Shown piece by piece: positions 36,563 through 44,372 of a DNA stretch of 64,000 nt. The position numbers and the translations under genes were made by a program. The notes under the pieces were generated by a model, which saw only the letters and a list, made by a program, of their open reading frames with translations, was not told the DNA's origin and ran no database searches. The stretch comes from an uncultured Pontibacter sp. (GTDB lineage: Bacteria; Bacteroidota; Bacteroidia; Cytophagales; Hymenobacteraceae). The stretch spans positions 930,001 to 994,000 of the forward strand of contig CANMMP010000001.1 in the NCBI GenBank assembly GCA_947499125.1, written 5' to 3'. Position 1 is the stretch's first letter. Each line of letters opens with the position of its first letter.

Positions 36563-36772
36563 ATGAAGCAGAAAGATAACACCCACATTAAAAAAGGCGA
36601 CGGCGATACGCTGGGCGAAAGCAAAAAGAAAACTATAAGTAAAAACCCTGCTCCAAAAGAAGACCCGCGTGAATCGGAGACCACACCACCAGACAATGAA
36701 GTGTATGTAGACCTGGAGCCGGACGAACTGCACCTTGGCGACGAAGAGATAGAGGATGCAGAATCAAAATAA
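36563..36772 (+). CDS. Small highly charged protein
   Basis: The 69-residue product starts MKQKDNTHIKKGDGDTLGESKKK. It changes from a basic N-terminal half to a very acidic C-terminal half (PPDNEVYVDLEPDELHLGDEEIEDAESK), with no hydrophobic core. It is probably disordered. I do not recognise a family. Its reading frame lies in an otherwise empty gap and ends just before a strong terminator, which supports a real transcript. Function unknown. Confidence 0.5.
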   Translation: MKQKDNTHIKKGDGDTLGESKKKTISKNPAPKEDPRESETTPPDNEVYVDLEPDELHLGDEEIEDAESK

Positions 36773-36780
36773 ATTTATTT

Positions 36781-36828
36781 AAAGTATAAAGCCGCAATTA
36801 CCATACAGTAGTTGCGGCTTTATACTTT
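36781..36828. terminator. Bidirectional terminator
   Basis: A perfect 17-bp stem has arms AAAGTATAAAGCCGCAA (36781-36797) and its complement (36812-36828) with a 14-nt loop. It separates two convergent genes and overlaps the first bases of the leftward stop codon. Confidence 0.9.
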
Positions 36829-37150
36829 AGTTTCCTCCACGGACAGGTTTAATTGGCCTTGGCGTATGTTTTGTTGTATCGGAGGGGGCATTGGGTAAGC
36901 GTTCCGGTCTTACTTCAGGTGGCTTCATGGCTGGTCCGTTTCTGTCGAATTCACCGATGTTCCGTTTGCGGTTTATCTCACTTGATTGTTCGTCCATCCG
37001 ATCGCGCAGGGTAGCACCGGCATCACCACGGTACCTGACACGTTGCTCCTGGTTTACGCCAGGCATTCCCTCCTCTCCTTCTGATAAAGATGTACAAGCG
37101 GTTATACTTATCAATGCCAGTCCTGCTATAGTTAATTTATATGTCGTCAT
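36827..37150 (-). CDS. Small lipoprotein of unknown function
   Basis: From the ATG at 37150 the product has 107 residues. It starts TTYKLTIAGLALISITACTSLSEGEEGMPG, a lipoprotein signal with lipobox ITAC and the lipidated Cys at about residue 19. The mature part is rich in Pro, Arg, Asn and Gly (RDRMDEQSSEINRKRNIGEFDRNGPAMKPPEVRPERLPNAPSDTTKHTPRPIKPVRGGN) and likely disordered. I do not recognise a family. A longer frame to 37177 lacks a sensible signal, so the internal ATG is preferred. Confidence 0.6.
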   Translation of the reverse strand: MTTYKLTIAGLALISITACTSLSEGEEGMPGVNQEQRVRYRGDAGATLRDRMDEQSSEINRKRNIGEFDRNGPAMKPPEVRPERLPNAPSDTTKHTPRPIKPVRGGN

Positions 37151-37253
37151 GTTATACTTGTTCGTAACAGGCGCCACTTAAAACAGCACCCCTACTATAA
37201 GTATACGACAGATTTGCAGGCACTTACAGGACAATAAAGAGTTTATACTTGTA

Positions 37254-37514
37254 TTATCGGGAGTTCAGGGCTTTTTGGCCAACAGGTGTCAGCATCAGCC
37301 CTTCAGGCGCAGGGTTAACATAGCCTTCTTTAGTTAAATGATGCTCGGCCTCTTTTTGCACATCTTTATACTTCGGGTATTTTTCCTGTAATACAGGGTA
37401 CAGGTCCTGGTAGCGCAGCACTTCGCCCTCCTTTATACTTTTAGCCTGAAAGGTATCCATAATGCACTGCGACAGCTTTTCAATATTTTCTGCTTCTGAG
37501 TGTAGTTCAGTCAT
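37254..37514 (-). CDS. Hypothetical protein with winged-helix-like pattern
   Basis: The 86-residue soluble product reads MTELHSEAENIEKLSQCIMDTFQAKSIKEGEVLRYQDLYPVLQEKYPKYKDVQKEAEHHLTKEGYVNPAPEGLMLTPVGQKALNSR. The order helix, helix, helix, then a turn with two short strands (GYVNPAPEGLMLTPVGQKAL) looks like a winged-helix fold, but I recognise no family. It is a single leftward gene followed on its upstream side by a repeat-containing gap. Function unknown. Confidence 0.6.
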   Translation of the reverse strand: MTELHSEAENIEKLSQCIMDTFQAKSIKEGEVLRYQDLYPVLQEKYPKYKDVQKEAEHHLTKEGYVNPAPEGLMLTPVGQKALNSR

Positions 37515-37826
37515 AGTTTTATACTTTATAGTTCAGGATAAAAAGTACGGCTGGCTGCGTTTATAGTTAGACCAGCGATAAAACTGATGTGTTTGGATCA
37601 GGATTTTCAGGATAAGATTTGGCTGTGTGAGGAGTTTCTGCTGGTTTCTGGAGTTACATGCGTGGTCCAACCACCCATACCCCTCCTTGTCTAAGGAGGG
37701 GAGTTTTTACCTCCTATGCTACAGTTTATTTTGTAGTTATAGGCAACTAATAGTATTATCGCGGGATGTCTTCACTGAACCAAAATTCTGTAATGCTTTA
37801 AATCCTAAAAATCCTGATGCAGGCAA
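37515..37826. other. Intergenic region with repeats
   Basis: This 312-nt gap between two leftward genes holds reiterated AATCCTG/CAGGATT words (37595-37617 and 37802-37820), like those at 8012-8053. It also holds the hairpin CCCCTCCTT-GTCT-AAGGAGGGG at 37680-37701. No gene is visible. Confidence 0.6.
37668..37703 (+). repeat. CCCCTCCTT / AAGGAGGGG hairpin repeat
   Basis: The perfect arms at 37680-37688 and 37693-37701 flank GTCT and are preceded by CAACCACCCATA. The same element, with AAACCACCCCTG in front, occurs at 58345-58376. Confidence 0.75.
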
Positions 37827-38378
37827 TTATTTCTTAGCCACAAAATCTAATGCAGCGGAGTTAAGGCAGTAACGCAGCCCGGTTGGCTTGGGGCCATCGT
37901 CGAAAACGTGGCCCAGGTGGCCGCCGCAGCGCGCGCAAACTACTTCAGTTCGAATCATACCATCGGTTCTGTCGGGTACTTCTTTTATTCTATAGTTAGC
38001 AATTGGTTTCCAGAAGCTGGGCCAGCCGGTACCCGAATCGAACTTGGTGGAGGAGCTAAAAACCGGGTTGCCGCAACCTGCACAATGGTACATCCCTTTG
38101 GCTTTGTTAGCATCGTATTTGTTCCGGAAAGCAGGCTCCGTCCCTTTTTTGCGAAGCACATAAAACTCCTGTGGCGTCAATATCTTCTTCCATTCGGCTT
38201 CGGTCTTATACACCGTATCGCGTTGTGTTTGCTGGTTTAGACCGGCAGTCTGGGTTTCGGTTAAAGGGGCATCGCCAGTGTCAGCGGTGGTATATTCGGC
38301 ATCGGTCGTGCGGTTGGGCTGGTCACAACCAAACAGTAGCATCGCCGGTAGCAGGCATAATAAATAAGTTACTCTCAT
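37827..38378 (-). CDS. msrB: Peptide-methionine (R)-S-oxide reductase, lipoprotein form
   Basis: The 183-residue product has a lipoprotein signal, LLFGC with Cys at residue 18, a linker of about 35 residues and an MsrB domain. Structural zinc cysteines are in [12 protein letters not shown] and [19 protein letters not shown]. The catalytic Cys is C171 in [13 protein letters not shown]. It repairs Met-R-sulfoxide in envelope proteins and, being lipidated, should act in the periplasm. It ends FVAKK, the usual C-terminus. The neighbour on the right, typA, is divergent. Confidence 0.95.
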   Translation of the reverse strand: MRVTYLLCLLPAMLLFGCDQPNRTTDAEYTTADTGDAPLTETQTAGLNQQTQRDTVYKTEAEWKKILTPQEFYVLRKKGTEPAFRNKYDANKAKGMYHCAGCGNPVFSSSTKFDSGTGWPSFWKPIANYRIKEVPDRTDGMIRTEVVCARCGGHLGHVFDDGPKPTGLRYCLNSAALDFVAKK

Positions 38379-38540
38379 AAGTATAGATACGGTATAAAAA
38401 AGCCTTGGGCTCAGTGTTTTGCAGTTAATAAGCTATAAATGAACAAACTTCCATGCCCTTATGTTTGCCTCTTAACCTGTGCTGACAGCCTGGTTTTAAA
38501 TAAAAAATAAAAACATAACATCTTTATTTCGAGCGGGCTA

Positions 38541-38570
38541 CTGAAATGTGACGCATTTTCCGTACTTTTG
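38541..38570 (+). promoter_or_regulatory. Candidate promoter of typA
   Basis: TACTTTTG (38563-38570) matches TAnnTTTG 20 nt before the start codon, and CTG (38541-38543), one base off TTG, lies 19 nt upstream of it. Confidence 0.5.
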
Positions 38571-38590
38571 CGGCTCGAAAAACCAATTCA

Positions 38591-40402
38591 ATGCAGAACA
38601 TTCGTAATATCGCGATCATCGCACACGTAGACCACGGCAAGACAACGCTCGTGGACAAGATCATTCATGCTTCTAAGCTTTTCGCTGAGCACCAGCACTT
38701 TGATGACCTGATACTGGACAACAACGACCTGGAGCGCGAGCGTGGTATCACGATCGTTTCTAAGAACGTGTCGGTTCGCTACAAAGACGTTAAGATCAAC
38801 ATTATTGACACGCCTGGTCACGCCGACTTTGGTGGTGAAGTAGAGCGTGTACTTAAAATGGCCGATGGTGTACTACTTCTAGTAGATGCCTTTGAAGGTG
38901 CCATGCCTCAGACACGTTTCGTGTTGAGCAAAGCGATACAATTAGGCCTTAAGCCAATTGTAGTAGTTAACAAAGTAGACAAAGAGAACTGCCGTCCTGA
39001 TGAGGTGCACGAGCAGGTATTCGACCTGATGTTTAACCTAGATGCTACTGAAGATCAGCTTGACTTCGTAACACTTTATGGTTCTTCTAAGCAGGGCTGG
39101 ATGAGCACTGACTGGACGCAGCCAACTGATAATATTACTCCTCTTTTAGATGCTATCATTGATGTGATACCAGCTGCACCTTACCGTGAAGGTACTCCGC
39201 AGATGCAGATCACGTCGCTTGACTATTCTTCTTTCGTTGGTCGTATTGCTATCGGTCGTGTGCACCGTGGTACGCTTAAAGAAGGTATGCCTATCGCGCT
39301 TTGCAAAGCAGATGGTTCTATTAAAAAAGGTAAGATTGCTGAACTACAGATATTTGAAGGCCTTGGCCGTAAGAGTGTTCCTGAAGTATCGGCTGGCGAA
39401 ATTTGCGCTGTAACAGGTATCGAAGGTTTCGACATTGGCGATACTATTGCTGATGCTGAGAACCCGGAGCCACTGCAGCGTATCTCTATAGATGAGCCAA
39501 CGATGAACATGTTGTTCACGATCAACAACTCTCCTTTCTTCGGTAAAGAGGGTAAGTTCGTAACATCGCGTCACCTTCGTGATCGTCTGTTCAAAGAAAC
39601 TGAGAAAAACCTGGCACTGCGCGTACAGGAAACCGACCGTGAAGATACTTTCCTGGTATTTGGTCGTGGTATCCTTCACTTGTCAGTACTTATCGAAACT
39701 ATGCGCCGCGAAGGGTATGAGTTACAGGTAGGTCAGCCACAGGTAATCTATAAAGAAATTGATGGTGTTCGTTGCGAGCCTATCGAGCACATGGTTGTTG
39801 ACGTGCCTGAAGAAACTGCCGGTAAGGTAATTGAACTGGTAACGCAGCGTAAAGGTGAGTTAACTATAATGGAGCCTAAGGGAGACCTGCAGCACCTGGA
39901 GTTCAACATTCCGGCACGTGGTCTTATCGGTCTTCGTAACAACGTACTTACAGCAACTGCCGGTGAGGCGATCATGAACCACCGTTTCATGGCGTATGAG
40001 CCGCACAAAGGTCATATCCCAGGTCGTATCAACGGTTCTATTATCTCTATGGAGCAGGGTCCGGGAACGGCTTACTCTATCGATAAGCTTCAGGACAGAG
40101 GTGTATTCTTCGTTGATCCGGGTGTAGATGTGTACATGGGCCAGGTAATTGGTGAGCACAGCCGCCAGAACGATATCACAGTTAACATTCAGAAAGGTAA
40201 GAAGCTGACAAACATGCGTGCTTCCGGTTCTGATAACAACGTGAAGATCGCTCCTGCCAAGAAATTCTCGCTGGAAGAAGCTATGGAATACATCCAGAAG
40301 GATGAATTGCTGGAAGTAACGCCTAAGAGCATCCGCATGCGCAAGATCTACTTAGACGAGAACGAGCGTAACCGCATGAGCAAGAAAGAAGAAGTAGCAT
40401 AG
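38591..40402 (+). CDS. typA: Ribosome-associated translational GTPase TypA/BipA
   Basis: The 603-residue GTPase resembles EF-G and acts in ribosome assembly and stress adaptation. G1 is AHVDHGKTT (11-19) and G3 is DTPGHADFGGE (D73 onward), with NKVDKENCRP as G4. The C-terminal TypA-specific part contains GRLGILHL-like GRGILHLSVLIETMRREGYELQVGQPQVI and NVLTATAGEAIMNHRF. Length is standard. Codon use is notably biased to GGT, CGT and GTT compared with its neighbours, as for a highly expressed gene. A terminator follows at 40423-40459. Confidence 0.97.
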   Translation: MQNIRNIAIIAHVDHGKTTLVDKIIHASKLFAEHQHFDDLILDNNDLERERGITIVSKNVSVRYKDVKINIIDTPGHADFGGEVERVLKMADGVLLLVDAFEGAMPQTRFVLSKAIQLGLKPIVVVNKVDKENCRPDEVHEQVFDLMFNLDATEDQLDFVTLYGSSKQGWMSTDWTQPTDNITPLLDAIIDVIPAAPYREGTPQMQITSLDYSSFVGRIAIGRVHRGTLKEGMPIALCKADGSIKKGKIAELQIFEGLGRKSVPEVSAGEICAVTGIEGFDIGDTIADAENPEPLQRISIDEPTMNMLFTINNSPFFGKEGKFVTSRHLRDRLFKETEKNLALRVQETDREDTFLVFGRGILHLSVLIETMRREGYELQVGQPQVIYKEIDGVRCEPIEHMVVDVPEETAGKVIELVTQRKGELTIMEPKGDLQHLEFNIPARGLIGLRNNVLTATAGEAIMNHRFMAYEPHKGHIPGRINGSIISMEQGPGTAYSIDKLQDRGVFFVDPGVDVYMGQVIGEHSRQNDITVNIQKGKKLTNMRASGSDNNVKIAPAKKFSLEEAMEYIQKDELLEVTPKSIRMRKIYLDENERNRMSKKEEVA

Positions 40403-40422
40403 GCTATACTTTAGATAACTAT

Positions 40423-40459
40423 AAAAGCCCCGGTCAGTTAATTCTGGCCGGGGCTTTTT
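40423..40459 (+). terminator. Terminator of typA
   Basis: AAAAGCCCCGGTCAG pairs with CTGGCCGGGGCTTTT around TTAATT, followed by T residues, 20 nt after the typA stop. Confidence 0.9.
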
Positions 40460-40510
40460 GTTTGGGTGTGATATAGTACTCGTTTTGTGTAATTTAAGGA
40501 GCTTATGTCT

Positions 40511-40555
40511 TCGCTCGCCTCTGGCGAGTGTAAGCTATCCTTTGGCCTCCGGCCG
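40511..40555 (+). repeat. Two-hairpin REP, family 2, upstream of RAYT 2
   Basis: TCGCTCGC-CTCTG-GCGAGTG forms the first hairpin and GGCC-TCC-GGCC the second, joined by TAAGCTATCCTTT. It is the inverted counterpart of 41143-41189 with only a few differences. Confidence 0.85.
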
Positions 40556-40599
40556 GTTTTGTTATCTCAGCGTAAAGAAACAGAAAATGACAATAGCTG

Positions 40600-41130
40600 A
40601 TGAGCGAGTATCGTAAGACAACGGTTGGTGAACTATACTTTGTGACATTAACTGTAGCAGGTTGGGTAGATGTTTTTACAAGAAAGGACTATAAAGATAT
40701 CCTGGTTGAAAATTTGAAGTATTGCCAGGAGAAAGAAGGATTAGAGATTTTTGCTTATGTTATTATGACAAACCACATGCATCTTATTGCCAGAAGACAG
40801 GAAGGTGATTTAACTGAATTGCTTGGCAGATTTAAGAGCTATACTGCCAAAAAAATCATTACTGCAATAGAAGCGAACCCAGAGGAGAGCAGAAAGGAGT
40901 GGTTGCTTTACTTGTTCAATCATTTTGCGAAGACAAACACTCAATACAGCAAATATCATTTCTGGAACTATACCAATTACCCGGTTCTGCTTTGTACAAA
41001 TGCAGTCATTGATCAGAAGGTCGAGTATATTCATCAGAATCCTGTTCGGGCCGGGATTGTTACCGAGCCTGAATATTACACCTATAGCAGTGCCTGTGCT
41101 GACAGTCCTTTAGTTGTATCTGAATTGTAG
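40600..41130 (+). CDS. REP-associated tyrosine transposase (RAYT), copy 2
   Basis: The 176-residue product is a second Y1-type HUH transposase, only distantly like copy 1. VGELYFVTLTVAGWVDVF is the first strand. VIMTNHMHLIAR (54-65) carries H59 and H61. QKVEYIHQNPVRAGIV (139-154) holds the likely nucleophile Y143 and is the typical RAYT ending. Inverted two-hairpin REPs lie 45 nt upstream and 13 nt downstream, so locus and repeats form one unit. The frame is intact. It lies between typA and a more AT-rich segment. Confidence 0.92.
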   Translation: MSEYRKTTVGELYFVTLTVAGWVDVFTRKDYKDILVENLKYCQEKEGLEIFAYVIMTNHMHLIARRQEGDLTELLGRFKSYTAKKIITAIEANPEESRKEWLLYLFNHFAKTNTQYSKYHFWNYTNYPVLLCTNAVIDQKVEYIHQNPVRAGIVTEPEYYTYSSACADSPLVVSEL

Positions 41131-41142
41131 TTTACAGTGTAG

Positions 41143-41189
41143 CGGCCAGAGGCCAAAGCATAGCTCACACTCGCGGGACGCGAGCGAGG
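41143..41189 (-). repeat. Two-hairpin REP, family 2, downstream of RAYT 2
   Basis: CGGCC-AGA-GGCC and CACTCGCGGGACGCGAGCGAGG, joined by AAAGCATAGCT, are the reverse complement of the upstream element. The first hairpin here reads TCGC-TCGC with loop GTCCC on the other strand. Confidence 0.85.
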
Positions 41190-41193
41190 ATAA

Positions 41194-41236
41194 ACTATAA
41201 AGTCCGGCCAGGTACTTTTGGCCGGGCTTTATAGTT
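41194..41236. terminator. Hairpin terminator with AACTATAAAG stem base
   Basis: The arms from AACTATAAAGTCCGGCCA (41194-41211) and TGGCCGGGCTTTATAGTT (41219-41236) pair over 18 positions with one mismatch (T/G). It lies just after the REP element; the stem base is the ACTATA word of this genome. Confidence 0.75.
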
Positions 41237-41375
41237 GCTGCTATTTTGTAAAACATTATAGTTCTGCTATATTAATGGTATAAACGAATTACGAAGTAAA
41301 GTAATTTCGCATATAGTGCAGATAAGCGTATGTTTTCGTTTATACAGTAGTTGTAGGCAATTTAAACTATAAGTT

Positions 41376-42083
41376 ATGAAACAAATAAATTGGTTGTTGC
41401 TCTTGTTTTTTGTCTTTCTATCACTTGCTTCAGGATGTGTAAAGAAAGAAGATGACTTGATTGGTCCCACTTGCCAAAACTGTACGGTAATAAAAGGGCG
41501 ACTTACTTCTGGTGATGGAACAATTCCTGTTGCGAATGCTAAAATCACCACAAACTGGGTAAACACCATTTACCTTCAGGGCGGCACCGTCAGAAAGAAA
41601 GCGGTCTCAACTACTGATTCTAAAGGGTACTATGAGTTAAAGTTTCAAATTCGAGATGACGAGAAAGGAGAAGGCTATTTCGAGACGGAAATTCTCCCTC
41701 CTTCAGTAGAATACCTTTCCTGTTCCAATAGCGGTCACAGTTTCGCTTTTTTTGGATTGGAAAAAGACACAACCATAACAGTTAATTATTTTATACCTAA
41801 AAGAGCATTTGTTGAAGTGCGCTTAACTAATCAAAGTCAAATAAAGGCTTCTGATTACTTTGCAAGCTCATTTGATTCAAAGATGGGGATAGACGGAAAA
41901 CAATCCTGTGGACCAGTCATAACTTGGAGCAGTGGGCTACCCTCCAATCCTGTTCTTGAAGTAGCTGCTGGTCAGCCTGTCATTATCACGACACACAAAA
42001 CAAAGAATGGGGTTAAAACTACAACCTATGACACTTTAAACCTTTCAGATGGTCAAAAAGCTGTTTATAATGCAGAGTTCTAA
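41376..42083 (+). CDS. Lipoprotein with carboxypeptidase-regulatory-like domain
   Basis: The 235-residue product has a lipoprotein signal ending LASGC with the lipidated Cys at residue 21. It continues VKGRLTSGDGTIPVANAKITTNWVNTIYLQGG...TDSKGYYELKFQIRDDEKGEG, which looks like a CarboxypepD_reg/CNA-B-like beta-sandwich at about 37-110. The C-terminal half is also beta-rich with no known motif. I do not recognise a characterised family. The gene is more AT-rich than its surroundings, and no ACTATA/TATAGT word was seen in its coding sequence, which suggests later acquisition. Confidence 0.65.
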   Translation: MKQINWLLLLFFVFLSLASGCVKKEDDLIGPTCQNCTVIKGRLTSGDGTIPVANAKITTNWVNTIYLQGGTVRKKAVSTTDSKGYYELKFQIRDDEKGEGYFETEILPPSVEYLSCSNSGHSFAFFGLEKDTTITVNYFIPKRAFVEVRLTNQSQIKASDYFASSFDSKMGIDGKQSCGPVITWSSGLPSNPVLEVAAGQPVIITTHKTKNGVKTTTYDTLNLSDGQKAVYNAEF

Positions 42084-42167
42084 ATAAAACTACCTACAAC
42101 AACAGCTAAAAAGCATTAAAACGCCTTTTAGCCCAGCCGTTAAATATCAGGCATATAATAACATCGA

Positions 42168-42524
42168 ATGACTTTTGAGAACCCTATCGTTTTAATCACG
42201 CTGATAACGGGAGTATTATTTATAGTTGCAGGGCTTATCCTATTAAAGTTTCCGCCCAAAAGCATTAATGAACTCTATGGGTATAGGACGTCAGGTTCTA
42301 TGAAGAATCAGGAAAGATGGGATTTTGCACAAAAGTACTCGGCGAAAGAAATGATCAAGTTCGGAGGAGTTCTATTACTCTTCTCAATTCCCGGCCACTT
42401 TTTTGAACTACCTAAAAGCATCTCTGTGATAATCGGTGTAGGGCTTCTTTTATTAGTTGTTGCAGGCTTAATTTATAGCGTTGAGGAAGCAATTAAAAGA
42501 AGGTTTAACTCCACCAATATATAA
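42168..42524 (+). CDS. SdpI family membrane protein
   Basis: The 118-residue product has three hydrophobic segments (about 7-26, 66-84 and 88-106). Between the first two lies KSINELYGYRTSGSMKNQERWDFAQKYSAKEM, the hallmark of SdpI/YhfL-like small membrane proteins (YGYRT...SMKN...W..AQ). Bacillus SdpI is an immunity and signal protein against the SdpC toxin; most homologues, probably including this one, have unknown roles. No sdpC-like gene is adjacent. It sits in a relatively AT-rich segment downstream of RAYT 2. Confidence 0.85.
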   Translation: MTFENPIVLITLITGVLFIVAGLILLKFPPKSINELYGYRTSGSMKNQERWDFAQKYSAKEMIKFGGVLLLFSIPGHFFELPKSISVIIGVGLLLLVVAGLIYSVEEAIKRRFNSTNI

Positions 42525-42540
42525 AGCCGCCGATAAATGG

Positions 42541-42624
42541 ATGCTGTATAACTTTAAGTTCGACGAGAATTTTGATGACGAACTTGAGGAAATTATGAAG
42601 TTGGAGTACCTGACAGGCAAATAA
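42541..42624 (+). pseudogene. Possible gene remnant or very small ORF
   Basis: A 27-codon frame from an ATG reads MLYNFKFDENFDDELEEIMK and ends LEYLTGK before a stop. Upstream it stays open for about 24 more codons, overlapping the end of the SdpI-type gene in another frame (GLTPPIYKAADKW). The acidic, helix-like sequence looks more protein-like than chance, but no family is recognised. It could be the 3' remnant of a lost gene. Confidence 0.25.
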
Positions 42625-42779
42625 TACAGGTAAGTATAAACTAAAAGCAGGCTCAAAAACTGCACTATACCAATACCTAGTTTCCCTGAAACCTGCCTTA
42701 CAAAAGTATAAAGGCTTAAATTGTAAACATTATATATCATTTACGTTAGATAGGGTCGAGATTATATTCTTGATTAACT

Positions 42780-44372
42780 ATGAAACTGATATATAAGCAC
42801 ACAATTTGGGTGCTGCTACTTATACTTTTTGCAGGTTGTGCCCGCAAAAACTTCTACGCCGACACCCCGGTAACCGACTCTTCTGTTTACAAGCAGCTGC
42901 AAACCGAGCCGCAAGCTGTTGATAGCGTAACCATACAAGCTGGCAAACACTATAAGCGTGGCTGGCTGCACCGTTTATTCTGGGGCAAACACTATCGCCC
43001 TGTGTGGCTTGCCGAAGTTACAGTTCCTGTGTTCGAGATGGACAGCCTGAAGGGGGGCCTTAAATTCGAGAAACTCGGCGGCGGTTTTCAGACCACCAGC
43101 ATGACCCTTTCGGATAGCACCGGCTTTACGTATGCCCTGCGCTCCCTCGATAAAGACCCTGTACTGGTTGTACCTAAGCCACTCCGCAAAACTTTTGTAG
43201 CTAATATACTCCGCGACCAGACCACCGCCATGAACCCATATGGTGCGCTCGCGGTGCCGTCTCTCGCCGAGGCTGCCGGTATTCCGCACTCAACCCCGAA
43301 GCTATACTATGTGCGCCCTAACGACACTGCCTTTGGCGAAAATGCCGAGCTGTTCAGCAACAAAGTATTTATGCTGGAAGAGAAATTTGACGGTAAAAAC
43401 ACGTTGACTCCTGCCCTCGGCGATGCCGTGGATATTTCGGGTTCCGGTAAAATGCTGCGCAACAGGTTCGAGGAAGATGACCATTTTATAGATCAGCAAA
43501 CGTTTGCCAAAGCCCGCCTCCTGGACCTGCTCATACATGACTGGGACCGCCACGAGGGCCAATGGGAATGGGCTGAATACGAAAAGAACAACAACAAAAT
43601 ATACCGCCCTATACCAAAAGACCGCGACCAGGTATTCTACCGTTTCCAGGATGGCATTTTCCCCTGGATATTTAGCCGCAACTGGGCCATCCGTAAGTTC
43701 GAATCTTTTGATGATGAACTGAAAGATGTGTACGCCCTCACCATGAATGCCGAGTTCCTGGATAGAAGAGCTCTGGGCCAGGTTACCCGCGAGCAGTTCG
43801 ACTCGTTAGCTATAGTGCTGCAAAATAACATTACCGACAACGTTATTAACGAAGCCGTGCGCAGTTTCCCGGAACAGGTTTACCAACTGGAAGGCGAAAC
43901 CACGGCACGCAAACTACGCAGTCGCCGCGACCAGTTACGCAAAGCCGCCGCCGAGTTTTATGAGATTCTGGCAGAAGAACCGCTTGTGATCGGAACGGAT
44001 GAGGAAGATGAGTTTAAAGTTAACCGCCTGAACGATAACGAGACCGAAGTTATAGTAACCCGGAAATCAGATGACGCTGTTATATTCAGGAGAACTTATT
44101 ATCGCTCCGAAACAAAAGTTATTACCCTGCATGGCCTTGATAACGACGATGAATTTGAAGTTAGCGGCGAAGTAGATAAAGGTATAAAAGTGGTTATAGT
44201 GGGTGGCCTCGGCGAAGACGAAATAAAAGACAAGTCGCGGGTGAAAGGCTGGAGCAAAAAAACCTGGGTGTACGACACCAAACGTGGCACCGAGCTCGAA
44301 GGCAGCAAAGAAACCAAAGACAAAACCACCCACGACATAAGAGTACACGCCTTCGATCGTGAAGGCTTTTGA
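42780..44372 (+). CDS. Lipoprotein with atypical-kinase-like DxDRH motif, copy A
   Basis: The 530-residue product has a lipoprotein signal (LILFAGC, Cys at residue 20). Then come a conserved segment with VTIQAGKHYKRGWLHRLFWGKHYRPVW, a strand with VFMLEEKFDGKN, and the core ARLLDLLIHDWDRHEGQWEWAEY with D254, D256, R257 and H258, followed by YRPIPKDRDQVFYRF with D281 and D283. The L-x-x-L-I-x-D-x-DRH and later DxD pattern resembles Fam20C/HipA-type atypical kinases (DRH, then metal-binding Asp). I recall the same segment in long Bacteroidota proteins joined to metallophosphatase and surface-antigen domains, both absent here. The C-terminus is a series of short Asp-rich strands. Activity is unproven. 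Confidence 0.7.
   Translation: MKLIYKHTIWVLLLILFAGCARKNFYADTPVTDSSVYKQLQTEPQAVDSVTIQAGKHYKRGWLHRLFWGKHYRPVWLAEVTVPVFEMDSLKGGLKFEKLGGGFQTTSMTLSDSTGFTYALRSLDKDPVLVVPKPLRKTFVANILRDQTTAMNPYGALAVPSLAEAAGIPHSTPKLYYVRPNDTAFGENAELFSNKVFMLEEKFDGKNTLTPALGDAVDISGSGKMLRNRFEEDDHFIDQQTFAKARLLDLLIHDWDRHEGQWEWAEYEKNNNKIYRPIPKDRDQVFYRFQDGIFPWIFSRNWAIRKFESFDDELKDVYALTMNAEFLDRRALGQVTREQFDSLAIVLQNNITDNVINEAVRSFPEQVYQLEGETTARKLRSRRDQLRKAAAEFYEILAEEPLVIGTDEEDEFKVNRLNDNETEVIVTRKSDDAVIFRRTYYRSETKVITLHGLDNDDEFEVSGEVDKGIKVVIVGGLGEDEIKDKSRVKGWSKKTWVYDTKRGTELEGSKETKDKTTHDIRVHAFDREGF

Noticed and set aside
40600-41130. Complete IS200/IS605 insertion sequence
   Set aside because: There is no TnpB gene and no typical IS200 end structure; the flanks are REP hairpins, and the protein is RAYT-like.
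44359-44372. Frameshift splitting one long protein into copies A and B
   Set aside because: Both products have their own lipoprotein signal and repeat the same domain order, so they are tandem paralogues rather than a broken gene.
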